Shown: positions 42,008 through 50,833, counted from the stretch's first letter. The stretch is DNA of 64,000 nucleotides from Chitinophaga pinensis (GCA_945870425.1 CAMBSD010000005.1:106893-170892), one strand, 5' to 3'. Notes: generated by a model from the sequence alone, not told the origin. Program-made: numbers and translations.

Positions 42008-42243
42008 AAATACCAAGAGATGTAAAAGGTGATGAATTAGTTAAAGCTTTGAAAAGATTAGGATTTACCGTTTCTAGACAAACTGGAAGTCAGATCAAAA
42101 TGAGTGTAAAAACAAATAATATAGATTTTCACATAACCATACCTAATCATAGTCCAATAAAAATAGGAACACTTAACGCTATTTTAAATGAAATCTCAAC
42201 TAATGTAAATATTAATAAACAAGAGATAATAGATTTACTGTAA
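42004..42243 (+). CDS. hicA: HicA-like toxin with His-to-Gln change at the active site
   Basis: 79 residues with the dsRBD-like HicA fold: GDELVKALKRLGFTVSRQTG then SQIKMSV, FHITIPNHSPIKIGTLNAIL. The family motif is GSH, whose His is catalytic for mRNA cleavage; here codon CAG gives GSQ near residue 31. NHSPIKIGTL is otherwise normal. It may be inactive or weakened, or may rely on the nearby His of DFHITIPNH. It is coupled to hicB and 14 bp before hpd. Confidence 0.87.
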   Translation: MKIPRDVKGDELVKALKRLGFTVSRQTGSQIKMSVKTNNIDFHITIPNHSPIKIGTLNAILNEISTNVNINKQEIIDLL

Positions 42244-42257
42244 AATCAAAAAAATAT

Positions 42258-43376
42258 ATGTTAACAGAAAAAGATACAATGCAATCTTCAGATTTCCTGC
42301 CCTTACACGGAACTGATTTTATTGAGATTTATGTAGGGAATGCCAAGCAGGCCGCTCACTTTTATAAAACCGCTTTTGGCTTTCAAAGTCTTGCTTATGC
42401 TGGACCTGAGACAGGCATAAAAGATCGAGTAAGTTATGTATTGATACAAAACAAAATGCGCTTAATGCTTACTACTCCTTTGCATTCAAATTCTGCTATT
42501 GCAGAGCATCACAAGAAACATGGTGATGGTGTAAAAGTATTAGCCCTGATGGTGGAGGATGCATATGATGCATATGAACAAACAACCAAACGTGGTGGTG
42601 TATCTAGTTTAGAGCCTAAAACTTTAAGCGATGCCAATGGCGAAGTGCGCATGAGTGGTATCAAAACCTATGGCGAAGTGGAGCATTGGTTTATTGAACG
42701 CAAAAACTACAAAGGTGTGTTCATGCCAGGTTTTGTTAGTTGGGAAAGCGCTTATAACCCAGAGCCAACTGGCTTATTGTATGTGGATCATTGCGTGGGT
42801 AATGTTGATTGGAACCAAATGAATCCTTGGGTGGCATTTTACGAAAATGTAATGGGCTTTAAAAACATCCTTTCTTTTGATGACAATGATATCAGTACTG
42901 AATACTCAGCTTTGATGAGCAAGGTAATGAGCAACGGAAATGGTTATGTTAAATTCCCAATAAACGAACCTGCAGAGGGCAAAAAGAAAAGCCAAGTAGA
43001 AGAATATTTAGAGTTTTACGAAGGCGAAGGTGTTCAGCATATTGCCATTGCTACGCATGATATTGTATCAACTGTAAAACAATTAATGGCGCGTGGTGTG
43101 GAATTTTTAAAAGTGCCAAATAGTTACTACGATGACTTATTAGACCGTGTGGGACCTATTGAAGAGGATATAGAACCACTAAAAGAATTAGGCATTTTGG
43201 TTGATAGAGATAATGAAGGTTACTTGTTGCAATTGTTTACCAAACCAGTAGAAGACAGACCAACCATGTTTTTCGAAATTATCCAACGTAAAGGTGCAAA
43301 GAGTTTTGGAAAAGGAAACTTTAAAGCCTTATTCGAAGCCATAGAGCGCGAACAAGCCAATAGAGGAAATTTATAA
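42258..43376 (+). CDS. hpd: 4-Hydroxyphenylpyruvate dioxygenase
   Basis: 372 residues with two VOC halves. Iron ligands: His in LLYVDHCVGNVD near 173, His in GVQHIAIATHDIV near 256, and Glu in PTMFFEIIQRKG near 339, followed by the family GKGNFKALFEAIE ending. It converts 4-hydroxyphenylpyruvate to homogentisate, the substrate of hmgA. The gene is probably still co-transcribed with hmgA through fic and hicBA, since gaps are short and I see no terminator between them. Confidence 0.95.
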   Translation: MLTEKDTMQSSDFLPLHGTDFIEIYVGNAKQAAHFYKTAFGFQSLAYAGPETGIKDRVSYVLIQNKMRLMLTTPLHSNSAIAEHHKKHGDGVKVLALMVEDAYDAYEQTTKRGGVSSLEPKTLSDANGEVRMSGIKTYGEVEHWFIERKNYKGVFMPGFVSWESAYNPEPTGLLYVDHCVGNVDWNQMNPWVAFYENVMGFKNILSFDDNDISTEYSALMSKVMSNGNGYVKFPINEPAEGKKKSQVEEYLEFYEGEGVQHIAIATHDIVSTVKQLMARGVEFLKVPNSYYDDLLDRVGPIEEDIEPLKELGILVDRDNEGYLLQLFTKPVEDRPTMFFEIIQRKGAKSFGKGNFKALFEAIEREQANRGNL

Positions 43377-43387
43377 AATAAATAGAG

Positions 43388-43759
43388 TTAGAAATTATAA
43401 TACGGATAGAAAGCATCTTCAAAATGCTCGATGTCCATATTATTTTTTTGTTTAACGATAGCAATAATATCAAAACGCAACTCATTTTTTAGTTGCCTCT
43501 CTTCCAAAAATATTTCGGCTGCCCGTTGTAAGTTTTTTTGCTTGCTTTTATTTACTGCCTTTTCGGGCTCAACCATTGCGGAGCTTCGGGTTTTCACCTC
43601 CACAAACACTATTTGATTTTTATCTTTGGCTATAATATCTACCTCAACTTTTTCAAAGCGAAGGTTGGTAAATAGTATCTCATAACCCTTTTCTTTCAAA
43701 AAAGAAATAGCCAATTCTTCACCTGTTTTTCCTAGCAGTATGTTATAAGATTGATTCAC
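43388..43759 (-). CDS. YraN/UPF0102 family endonuclease-like protein
   Basis: 123 residues. The restriction-endonuclease-like fold shows FEKVEVDIIAKDKNQIVFVE then VKTRSS, i.e. the D...ExK metal pattern near 39-57, preceded by GEELAISFLKEKGYEIL. Family members are Holliday-junction-resolvase-related proteins of unknown role. It lies 2 bp downstream of the EamA transporter gene on the same strand. Confidence 0.88.
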   Translation of the reverse strand: MNQSYNILLGKTGEELAISFLKEKGYEILFTNLRFEKVEVDIIAKDKNQIVFVEVKTRSSAMVEPEKAVNKSKQKNLQRAAEIFLEERQLKNELRFDIIAIVKQKNNMDIEHFEDAFYPYYNF

Positions 43760-43761
43760 AT

Positions 43762-44655
43762 TTAAGATTGTTTAGTTGTTTTGGTCACCATCCAAACCCC
43801 AATAATGGTAAGGCCTGCAGCCAATGCAATATTGGCATCCAATTCTTCATGAAGCCACAACCAACCAATGAGAATGGCCACTACTGTATTGATATAAGCA
43901 TAGGTAGAAACTACGGCTGCAGGCAATCGTTTCAATACATACATAAAGGAACCATACGCCAAAATACTACCTACAATGATTAGGTATACAACAGAAAGCA
44001 AAGCATCTGTATTGGGATGAAGATTATACAATTCACCTCTAAATGCCGCTATGATAAACAAGATCAAACCGCCCGGAATCATCTGCAAACCTGCTGCAAA
44101 AAGGGAATGTATTTCTGATTTATTATTTTTAGAATAAATGGTTCCCAATGCCCATGAAATATTCGCAAAAACAACGGCTGCAATCCCCCAAGCATAATTG
44201 TTGTTTGAAAGCAGATTAATCTTGTTTTTAAATATTAAGAGTTGACCAAGCAAACAAACCACAAATCCTAATATGGCCCAAATACCAATTTTCTCTTTGC
44301 TGCCCAATATCTTGTTTACAATTACAATCCAAATGGGAGTAAGAGCACAGATGATAGCTGTAACGCCACTATCCACGTATTGCATGCCCCAACTGATAAT
44401 GCCGTTTCCTCCTACCAACATCAAAATTCCGTTAACCGAAAAGGTTCCTAATTCTTTAAGACTTGGGATTTTGTAGCCTCGTAAAACGAAATAGGCACAA
44501 ATTAGTATACCTCCAATTAAATGACGACAAGAAGCCATAATGAAAGGAGGAAAGCTCGTAACCCCCACTCTGATGGCAAAATAAGTAGTCCCCCAGAATA
44601 TGGATACCGCGGCAAATGCCAACCAAGCAAGTGTTTTTTCGTTTTTGAACATCAA
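43762..44655 (-). CDS. EamA/DMT-family transporter
   Basis: 297 residues with ten hydrophobic helices and two EamA repeats. The first starts WLAFAAVSIFWGTTYFAIRVG and the second WGIAAVVFANISWALGTIY, with AAVVSTYAYINTVVAILIGW at the pseudo-repeat end. It exports or imports small metabolites across the inner membrane. Substrate unknown. Two adjacent start codons (44655 and 44652) are possible. Confidence 0.88.
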   Translation of the reverse strand: MMFKNEKTLAWLAFAAVSIFWGTTYFAIRVGVTSFPPFIMASCRHLIGGILICAYFVLRGYKIPSLKELGTFSVNGILMLVGGNGIISWGMQYVDSGVTAIICALTPIWIVIVNKILGSKEKIGIWAILGFVVCLLGQLLIFKNKINLLSNNNYAWGIAAVVFANISWALGTIYSKNNKSEIHSLFAAGLQMIPGGLILFIIAAFRGELYNLHPNTDALLSVVYLIIVGSILAYGSFMYVLKRLPAAVVSTYAYINTVVAILIGWLWLHEELDANIALAAGLTIIGVWMVTKTTKQS

Positions 44656-44684
44656 TCGTGGACAAAGAAATAGAAAAAGGAACT

Positions 44685-45491
44685 TTAAAGCGAATTAAAT
44701 AGTTCTTCAAAATAGCTTGCCGATTTCAAAAGCCGGCTTCCATACCAACTATACATCTCTCCATCCACCAACACTATCTTTGAAGAAGGGCTGATAGCTT
44801 GTAATTCGGTCAAATGTTCATCCTTGAATGGATAAGGTTCAGAGGATAGAAAAATATAATTGGGCTTCATGTTTCTGATTTCATCATCACAAATCTCTGG
44901 ATATCGAGAAATGGGTGATGAGATGGCATTTGCAAAGCCACATCTTTGCAGCATATCATTGATAAAAGTATCTCTGCCTCCTGCCATCCATGGCTTTCGC
45001 CAAATCACGTAAAGGGTGGAGTTGTTGGTTGTTGGTTGATGGTTGATGGTTTCAAGTTCACTAAATCCATTTCGAATCTTTTGGCTAATGTCCATTGCCT
45101 CACTATTTCTTCCTACCAAATCACCTATCCTTTCAATCATATCAAGTGCATCATCGAGACTTTTAATATCACTCATCCAAACAGGATAGTGCCCCATCAA
45201 TTCTTCAATTTGCGATTGTTCATTTTCTTCTTTGTTACCAATAATCAAATCGGGTTTCAAGGCTGCAATTTTATCCATTTGCAATTTCTTCGTCCCTCCT
45301 ATTCTTGGTTTTGCATCATGCATTTCTTTGGGATGAATACAAAATAAGGTCTGCCCTATTACCTCATCGCGTAAGCCTAAATCATATAACAATTCGGTTT
45401 GAGAAGGAACCAACGAAATGATTCGTTTGGGTGGAAAAGGAACTTCAATTTGCCTTTCCATTTGGTCTGTTATTATCTTTAATTGTTGCAT
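44685..45491 (-). CDS. BtuF-like helical-backbone metal receptor, without signal peptide
   Basis: 268 residues from the ATG at 45491; a longer frame to 45530 would overlap the divergent membrane gene. The fold is type III substrate-binding protein: RIISLVPSQTELLYDLGL near 24-41, GGTKKLQMDKIAALKPDLII near 75-94 and EICDDEIRNMKPNYIFLSSE near 198-217. No signal peptide or lipobox is seen, unlike true BtuF, so it may act in the cytoplasm. The stretch TINHQPTTNNST near 147-158 comes from a TTGGTTG-type microsatellite (45021-45052). Confidence 0.78.
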   Translation of the reverse strand: MQQLKIITDQMERQIEVPFPPKRIISLVPSQTELLYDLGLRDEVIGQTLFCIHPKEMHDAKPRIGGTKKLQMDKIAALKPDLIIGNKEENEQSQIEELMGHYPVWMSDIKSLDDALDMIERIGDLVGRNSEAMDISQKIRNGFSELETINHQPTTNNSTLYVIWRKPWMAGGRDTFINDMLQRCGFANAISSPISRYPEICDDEIRNMKPNYIFLSSEPYPFKDEHLTELQAISPSSKIVLVDGEMYSWYGSRLLKSASYFEELFNSL

Positions 45492-45518
45492 TGATTTTTT
45501 AATAATAAACTTGTACGA

Positions 45519-46967
45519 ATGTATAATCAAAAAATCAAAACCTACTACATAATTGGCTTAGGCATCGTTTTTCTGTTTTGCATGATGATTTTGACCATTA
45601 AATCATTCGGGCCAGGACTTACGGCTGATTCTATCATATACCTTTCGACTGGCAAAAACCTAGTTGAGAAATTTTCATTTACCCGATTTGATGGTGAAGC
45701 ACTGAGTAATTGGGCTCCACTCTACCCATGCATTATGGCATTTGGATACTTGTTGCCTATCAACATTCTTTGGTTTGCTTTGGGTTTAAATTTTATAGCC
45801 ATTGCCATCACGGGTTTTGTTACCTATCATATTATAAAAAAGCATATTCATCAAGCCTATGCCATCCCCTTTATCCTTATTTGCATTCTGGCATTCCCCT
45901 ATTATAAATTAATCATTACCATTTACAGCGAGTCTATTTTCATCTGCTTTCAGGCTTTTTTCTTAATGTATTTCCTTCGGTATTTTTATTATCAATCGAA
46001 CAAACATCTTTATATATCGGCCATATTTATGGCACTCATGTGTTTGCAACGCTATGCAGGTTTCATGATGCTATTGGTAGCCATCCTCATTTTGCTTACT
46101 GATGAAAACATCAAATACAAAATAAAATCAACGCTTGTTTTCATAGCCATTTCTTTTCTTCCTTCTTTACCTTGGTTGATAAAAAACTATCTGGTATCAG
46201 GCGGATTGACGGGTCAACATACCCTTTCGGGAAAGTTAAATCCAAGTAATTTAGGACTTAATCTATACCATATTTTGGTGTACCTACAAGTACATTATGC
46301 CTTGTTATTTCTTTTTAGTTCCTTGATCTTTTTCTGGGCTGCAACACTCTATTTTCATCAAAAAAATACAGGTCATACGGCCATCAAAAAAGCTGCCAAA
46401 GCTTTATGGTTTTATTGTTCGGCCTATCTTTTTTTATTGCTACTTCAAAAGAGTCTTCATCTTTTTGAAATAGCACGATACCTTTCGGTACTATATGTTC
46501 CTATGATATGCTATGCTGCCATGTTTATTGACGAATGGTATAAAAAATACCAGAGCGATAAAACCAGCACACTAGCCATAAAATACATTTTGATTGGCAT
46601 CACCGCCTTGCAATGTTTTAGTATCATGCATCATATATATAGAACCAAAGAAATGTGTGTAGGTGGCTTTGGCACAGATTGGTGGACCAACAAAGAATTA
46701 AGTGCTTTTGTAAAAGAGAAGACCACTGATAAAAAAGTGATGAGCAATTACCCTGATTTTATGTGGTTGATTAATGGGAAGGAATATCATTTTAGTCAAT
46801 ACAAAGGTGAGCCATTGGATGAATACAAATTAAGAGACAAGGGTGATGAATACTTGTTATGGTTTAAACAACCCATGCGACAAACATTAATAGAACCCAA
46901 AGATACAATTGCCATTAGCATATTAGAAAATACACCTACGTATACTTTTTATAAAGTGAGGAAATGA
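45519..46967 (+). CDS. Multi-pass membrane glycosyltransferase-like protein (ArnT/PMT type)
   Basis: 482 residues with about eleven hydrophobic segments. The first loop has GLTADSIIYLSTGKNLVEK, with an acidic Asp in the GT-C position, and LSNWAPLYPCIMAFGYLL, as in ArnT/PMT-like (GT39/GT83) enzymes and related Bacteroidota proteins. A ~100-residue C-terminal soluble part ends NTPTYTFYKVRK. It probably moves a sugar from a polyprenyl carrier in the periplasm; donor and acceptor are unknown. It is divergent from the metal-receptor gene with a short 27-bp shared upstream region. Confidence 0.72.
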   Translation: MYNQKIKTYYIIGLGIVFLFCMMILTIKSFGPGLTADSIIYLSTGKNLVEKFSFTRFDGEALSNWAPLYPCIMAFGYLLPINILWFALGLNFIAIAITGFVTYHIIKKHIHQAYAIPFILICILAFPYYKLIITIYSESIFICFQAFFLMYFLRYFYYQSNKHLYISAIFMALMCLQRYAGFMMLLVAILILLTDENIKYKIKSTLVFIAISFLPSLPWLIKNYLVSGGLTGQHTLSGKLNPSNLGLNLYHILVYLQVHYALLFLFSSLIFFWAATLYFHQKNTGHTAIKKAAKALWFYCSAYLFLLLLQKSLHLFEIARYLSVLYVPMICYAAMFIDEWYKKYQSDKTSTLAIKYILIGITALQCFSIMHHIYRTKEMCVGGFGTDWWTNKELSAFVKEKTTDKKVMSNYPDFMWLINGKEYHFSQYKGEPLDEYKLRDKGDEYLLWFKQPMRQTLIEPKDTIAISILENTPTYTFYKVRK

Positions 46968-46968
46968 G

Positions 46969-47027
46969 AGTTTGGTGTTATCACCAAACTAAAAATATAT
47001 GGTCGGTGTCGCTGCGGTAAACACCAA
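46969..47027. repeat. Two adjacent intergenic palindromes
   Basis: AGTTTGGTG/CACCAAACT (46969-46990, loop TTAT) is followed by GGTGT/ACACC with partly paired flanks (47002-47027). No T tract follows on either strand. Their placement at convergent gene ends resembles the hairpins at 14092-14188. Confidence 0.6.
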
Positions 47028-47054
47028 CTATAGGTAAATCAACATAATCCAAAA

Positions 47055-48311
47055 CTACGTTTTCATTTTCTTTTTCTTAGCCGAAGGAAAAAGAATATTG
47101 TTCAAGATTAATCTATAGCCTGGTGAATTGGGATGTAGGTTCATATCTGTTGGGGGCTCACCCACCATGTGTTGGTAATCCTCAGGATCGTGCCCTCCAT
47201 AAAAAGTCCATGTGCCTTTGCCATAGGTTCCAGTGATATACCTAGCTTCTTCAAGGGCTTTGCTTTCGCCCATTATCAATACAGTATTTTTGATAAACTG
47301 TTTTCTATAAGCAGTGGTTTGTCCATAAAAACCTTTAATGGTTTTGGTATGATTCTGACAAAGCATGGTAGGCACCATATCAAACTTAGCACTAAAATCA
47401 AACAAGGTAAAATAATCATTATCCTCGGTTACAGCGCGTGTGCCTTGCATGGCATCAATATATGAATACTCATACACAAAAGGATCTAAATACAACTTAT
47501 AATTTTTGAAGGCAAATCCTTTGCTAAAATCAAGTTTTGAATCTGCACTATAATCAGCAGGATCGTTATCAAAAACACTTTCGCAAATATCCACTCCTTC
47601 AGCTGCCAAGGCAATGTCATAGCTATCAGCAGCGCTACACATGGCAAACAAGAAACCACCGCCACTTACAAAATCTCTTATTTTCTTAGACACAGCTAAC
47701 TTCAATTCTGACACCTTTTTGAAACCATGTTTTGCTGCCATTGCCTCTGACTCTCTCACTTCCGCTTTATACCAAGCCGCATTGGCAAACTGTCCATAGA
47801 ACTTTCCGTATTGACCTGTAAAGTCTTCGTGGTGCAAATGCAACCAATCATATAATGGTAATTTGCCATCCAATACTTCATCGTCAAATACCACTTCATA
47901 AGGTATCTCGGCATAGCTTAAAACCAATGTTACAGCATCATCCCAAGGTTGTTTGGTTTTGGGCGAATACACCGCAATTTTTGGGGCTTTATGAAGTTTT
48001 ACCAATTCCATGTTCACATCGGGCTTGGCAATTTCAGTGAGTATCTCTGTTACTTGTCCTTCGCTTATAACTTCAAACGTAACCGAACGTATTTTACATT
48101 CTCTTTCAAATGCTTCATTATAGGGTAGCATAAAACTCCCTGCTTTGTAGTTTAACAACCAATCTACATCTTGCTCTTTTTGCAAAACCCAATACGCCAA
48201 TCCATAAGCCTTTAGATGGTTTTTCTGCGACTCATCCATCGGCAATAAAATGCGCGTGGCAAAACTATGAAGGCTAAGTATACTAAAAATTATCGCTACC
48301 TTATATTTCAT
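47055..48311 (-). CDS. Secreted conserved Bacteroidota protein, glutamine-amidotransferase-like domain
   Basis: 418 residues from the ATG at 48311, where a signal peptide starts (MKYKVAIIFSILSLHSFA). The frame is open to 48353 inside the upstream gene. IAVYSPKTKQPWDDAVTLVL near 136-155, DWLHLHHEDFTGQYGKFYGQF (given in part) and GGGFLFAMCSAADSYDIAL near 223-241 suggest a class I GATase-like fold with a Cys in the elbow. It is not an asparagine synthetase, although similar proteins have been labelled so. Function unknown. Its start overlaps the DUF2520 gene by 11 bp. Confidence 0.75.
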   Translation of the reverse strand: MKYKVAIIFSILSLHSFATRILLPMDESQKNHLKAYGLAYWVLQKEQDVDWLLNYKAGSFMLPYNEAFERECKIRSVTFEVISEGQVTEILTEIAKPDVNMELVKLHKAPKIAVYSPKTKQPWDDAVTLVLSYAEIPYEVVFDDEVLDGKLPLYDWLHLHHEDFTGQYGKFYGQFANAAWYKAEVRESEAMAAKHGFKKVSELKLAVSKKIRDFVSGGGFLFAMCSAADSYDIALAAEGVDICESVFDNDPADYSADSKLDFSKGFAFKNYKLYLDPFVYEYSYIDAMQGTRAVTEDNDYFTLFDFSAKFDMVPTMLCQNHTKTIKGFYGQTTAYRKQFIKNTVLIMGESKALEEARYITGTYGKGTWTFYGGHDPEDYQHMVGEPPTDMNLHPNSPGYRLILNNILFPSAKKKKMKT

Positions 48312-49074
48312 CTTGCTGATGTAGTTTAAAAATACTTTGGGTAATTTTTTCATACAATTCTTTCAATTCCTTATTTTGATTGAGCAAATTTAGATGCTTT
48401 TTAATCGTGTTTCTATCATCCCTTTTAGCTGGACCTGTTTGGTTATTTAGCGGCTTGCTTATACAAGCTTTTCGGGCAGTTTCGCTTATCAGCGGTTTCA
48501 ATAAATCAAATGAAAGATTTTGTTTGGTCAACAAATCATCTGCTAAAACGTATAAATGATTGGTAAAATTATTTACCATCACTGCAGCCAAATGATAGTA
48601 TTGCCTTTGCTCAGAATTAATGAAATGAACATGATGACTTATTTTATCTGCTAAAGATTCAACTATCCTTAGTGTTTCTGTATTGCTGGCTTCCAAGCAA
48701 ATGGGTATATGACTGGCATTGGGCAAATCGTTTTTGGTAATGGTTTGTAATGGATAAAAAACTGCCCTATCCTTGTGAGCAGAGAGTGCATCCATAGACA
48801 ACATACCACTGCAATGGGCTACAATGGAAGTAGTTTTTAATTGGTTGACCACTAAAGCAATGGCATCATCTCGCAAGGCTATAAAAGAAATATCTGCATT
48901 ATCATCCAAACCAGCCACATCATTCACAAAATTGGCATTACATGCATCTGCTAGTAATTGGCCTTGTTCTTTATTTCTACTACAAATGCCACTGATAGAG
49001 ACATCGGTTTTGGCAAACGAATCTGCTAAAAACCAAGCCATATTACCTGAACCTATGATGTTTATTCTAATCAC
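48301..49074 (-). CDS. Rossmann-fold/DUF2520 protein
   Basis: 257 residues. The N-terminal NAD(P)-binding domain begins INIIGSGNMAWFLADSFAK, and ADISFIALRDDAIALVVNQL and VAHCSGMLSMDALSAH follow. The C-terminal DUF2520 helical domain includes YYHLAAVMVNNFTNHLYVLAD near 180-200 and GPAKRDDRNTIKKHL near 220-234. It resembles ketopantoate reductase or ProC-like enzymes, with unknown substrate. It overlaps the following secreted-protein gene by 11 bp. Confidence 0.87.
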   Translation of the reverse strand: MIRINIIGSGNMAWFLADSFAKTDVSISGICSRNKEQGQLLADACNANFVNDVAGLDDNADISFIALRDDAIALVVNQLKTTSIVAHCSGMLSMDALSAHKDRAVFYPLQTITKNDLPNASHIPICLEASNTETLRIVESLADKISHHVHFINSEQRQYYHLAAVMVNNFTNHLYVLADDLLTKQNLSFDLLKPLISETARKACISKPLNNQTGPAKRDDRNTIKKHLNLLNQNKELKELYEKITQSIFKLHQQDEI

Positions 49075-49206
49075 CTATGCTTCGTCAATTATGGCCCTAA
49101 TGTAATTATTATTCATCACTCCCCAAAAAAAATATCATATGAATTCTAATACCCAAAGTATAATATATTAAAATTTATTTTATTTTCGTTCCATAAAAAA
49201 CTAGAT

Positions 49207-49896
49207 ATGAAAAAATTAGTTGCAGCATTGGCAATTTTGTTGTCAAGTTACCAAATTTCTGAGGCGCAAACCAAAGAAATGCCTTGGCAAGTTGGACTTG
49301 GTTTGGGTATTTCTGAGTACAGCGGAGATATGGGAAATGGATTTTTTAAATTCGATTTAACATCACATACACTTTCTTCCAACAATGGCAAAAACAATCA
49401 AAATACACCTGGTGTAGGATTTTTAACGGTTAATAAATATGTAAACAAAGATTTTGATTTATCGCTTAGAGGTTATGCAGGTGAATGGGGATATTTTAAA
49501 GATATGAAACCAAGTAATAGCTTTTACAGAACTACTCTTGGTTTAGACTTCACTCCCAGGTGGAAATTCTTAGCGAATGAAAAAGCCAGATTTATTCCAT
49601 ACTTAACAGCAGGTGTTGGCATTAGACGTGTGAGTATGCCATTTAGCAACGATCAATTCGGGATAAATGGTTCTGACAAATCAGCTATCTACGAATTTAC
49701 TGTTCCAATAGGTTTGGGACTGAATGTTGCGATTACCGAAAAAATTGGGTTGAACCTTCAATCAAACTATATGTGGACCCAAAATGATTTCTCAGAAAGT
49801 GGCCCAAACAATAATGCTAGTTTCAGTTTTGATCAAGCTTGGTTTCACTCTATTGGATTCACTTATAATTTTGGCAAAATGAAAGTTGCCAATTAA
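49207..49896 (+). CDS. Outer-membrane beta-barrel protein, cut short by an in-frame TAA
   Basis: 229 residues. A signal peptide (KKLVAALAILLSSYQISEA) is followed by an eight-strand barrel with alternating residues: WQVGLGLGISEYSGDMG near 26-42, TVNKYVNKDFDLSLRGYAG, PYLTAGVGIRRVSM and IGFTYNFGKMKVAN at the end. This is the OmpA-type barrel. The same frame continues after the TAA (49894-49896) with a thrombospondin-3-like linker, so the original gene was longer. The barrel itself is complete and may still be made. Confidence 0.82.
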   Translation: MKKLVAALAILLSSYQISEAQTKEMPWQVGLGLGISEYSGDMGNGFFKFDLTSHTLSSNNGKNNQNTPGVGFLTVNKYVNKDFDLSLRGYAGEWGYFKDMKPSNSFYRTTLGLDFTPRWKFLANEKARFIPYLTAGVGIRRVSMPFSNDQFGINGSDKSAIYEFTVPIGLGLNVAITEKIGLNLQSNYMWTQNDFSESGPNNNASFSFDQAWFHSIGFTYNFGKMKVAN

Positions 49897-50037
49897 AATG
49901 GTGTTTCTGATAGAAAAAACAAATGTTCAAATACCCCAGCAGAAGCTTTGGTGGTTGAGATAGGTTGTATTCATGGTAAAGACAAAGATGGTATTGCTGA
50001 TAATATAGATACATGCCCTGATAAAGATGATATATAA
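49897..50037 (+). pseudogene. TSP3-like linker remnant of an OmpA protein, in frame after the stop
   Basis: In the frame of the barrel gene the codons read NGVSDRKNKCSNTPAEALVV, then GC and KDKDGIADNIDTCPDKDD, then a second TAA at 50035-50037 and later AYKGCK. The D-x-D-G-x-x-D-x-x-D-x-C-P spacing is the calcium-binding TSP3 repeat that links OmpA barrels to the peptidoglycan-binding domain. That last domain is missing. Preservation of frame and motif over 46 codons points to a recent nonsense change or to use of the stop as a switch. Confidence 0.72.
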
Positions 50038-50043
50038 GCATAT

Positions 50044-50075
50044 AAAGGCTGCAAAATTGAATTTGCAGCCTTTTG
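50044..50075 (+). terminator. Terminator after the OmpA-like remnant
   Basis: AAAGGCTGCAAA and TTTGCAGCCTTT form a perfect 12-bp stem with a 6-base loop, followed by TTGTGTTTT. It lies only 6 bp after the second stop. Confidence 0.8.
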
Positions 50076-50187
50076 TGTTTTAATCAATTATTAAGATACA
50101 ATGCAATAGAGATGACTATGTTTGATTTTCAATCATACAAACATTCATTGAAACAAATATTGAGGCTCATATTACACCTTATTCCAA

Positions 50188-50577
50188 GTGATAAATAAAC
50201 ACTCTCAAATAGATTCCTCAAAAGGCTTGGCAACTGCTGAATCCATGAGAGCTTGCAAAGAATCTAGATTATTAAATGAGCTAATGAAATTTGCCAACCT
50301 TGAATGGAGGTGGAGTTTTGGGAAAACTAATTTCTTAAAACAGCATTTGGCATATAGCGCTATGCCCTTTATGGAGGCAGGCGGTGTGGCTAATGATTTT
50401 CAAAACAATACTTCAATAAACAACTGCATATATGCTGAAGGATTAGGTGTAAGAGTTGCTTGGCATGTTAGCACTATTCTTAGATTTGATTATTCTAAAC
50501 AAATAAGAGCAAGTTATTATTCTTTTATATCAAACAAACATTATAATATAGTAGAAAACAATGCGACAATTTTGTAG
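50188..50577 (+). pseudogene. C-terminal fragment of an Omp85-like outer-membrane protein
   Basis: A 129-codon frame. ESMRACKESRLLNELM resembles the RGY-type loop region of Omp85/D15 proteins, with the Arg-Gly-Tyr changed. KFANLEWRWSFGKTNFLK and YSAMPFMEAGGVANDF, then GLGVRVAWHVSTILRFDYSK, are the last barrel strands. A complete protein would have several hundred residues upstream, where the frame is closed by stops at 50161 and before. The usual terminal aromatic is also missing. The GTG start is only the first available codon. Confidence 0.6.
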
Positions 50578-50777
50578 GATTTTATCTACAAAAAAACGAT
50601 TTTGAATACCAATGCTTTTTGATAATAGGCTATATAAAGCCATTTCTATGGATGAAAAATAAATAATAATGGGAATTTCAAGAAACTTACAAAAAAAATA
50701 TAATACTTATAAACAGAGACTTACATCGAAAAACCAAGTTAATAATATATAATTACGATTTTATAGAAAAAAATATC

Positions 50778-50808
50778 TTGACATTAATCAATTAATAAAA
50801 TAATTTTG
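50778..50808 (+). promoter_or_regulatory. Promoter of the 1482-residue surface protein gene
   Basis: TTG at 50778-50780, a 20-bp spacer, then TAATTTTG at 50801-50808: an exact TTG-N20-TAnnTTTG promoter. Predicted transcription start is about 20 bases before the ATG at 50834. The remainder of 50578-50777 shows nothing else. Confidence 0.75.
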
Positions 50809-50833
50809 TTTTAACAATTAACTAAACAAAGTC

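Noticed and set aside
47055..48311. Asparagine synthetase B, a label sometimes given to such proteins
   Set aside because: There is no PP-loop ATP pyrophosphatase motif and no N-terminal Cys amidotransferase; a signal peptide is present.
50188..50577. A complete small gene of 129 codons
   Set aside because: Its content matches only the last strands of a large barrel, there is no signal peptide, and the start is arbitrary; treated as a fragment.
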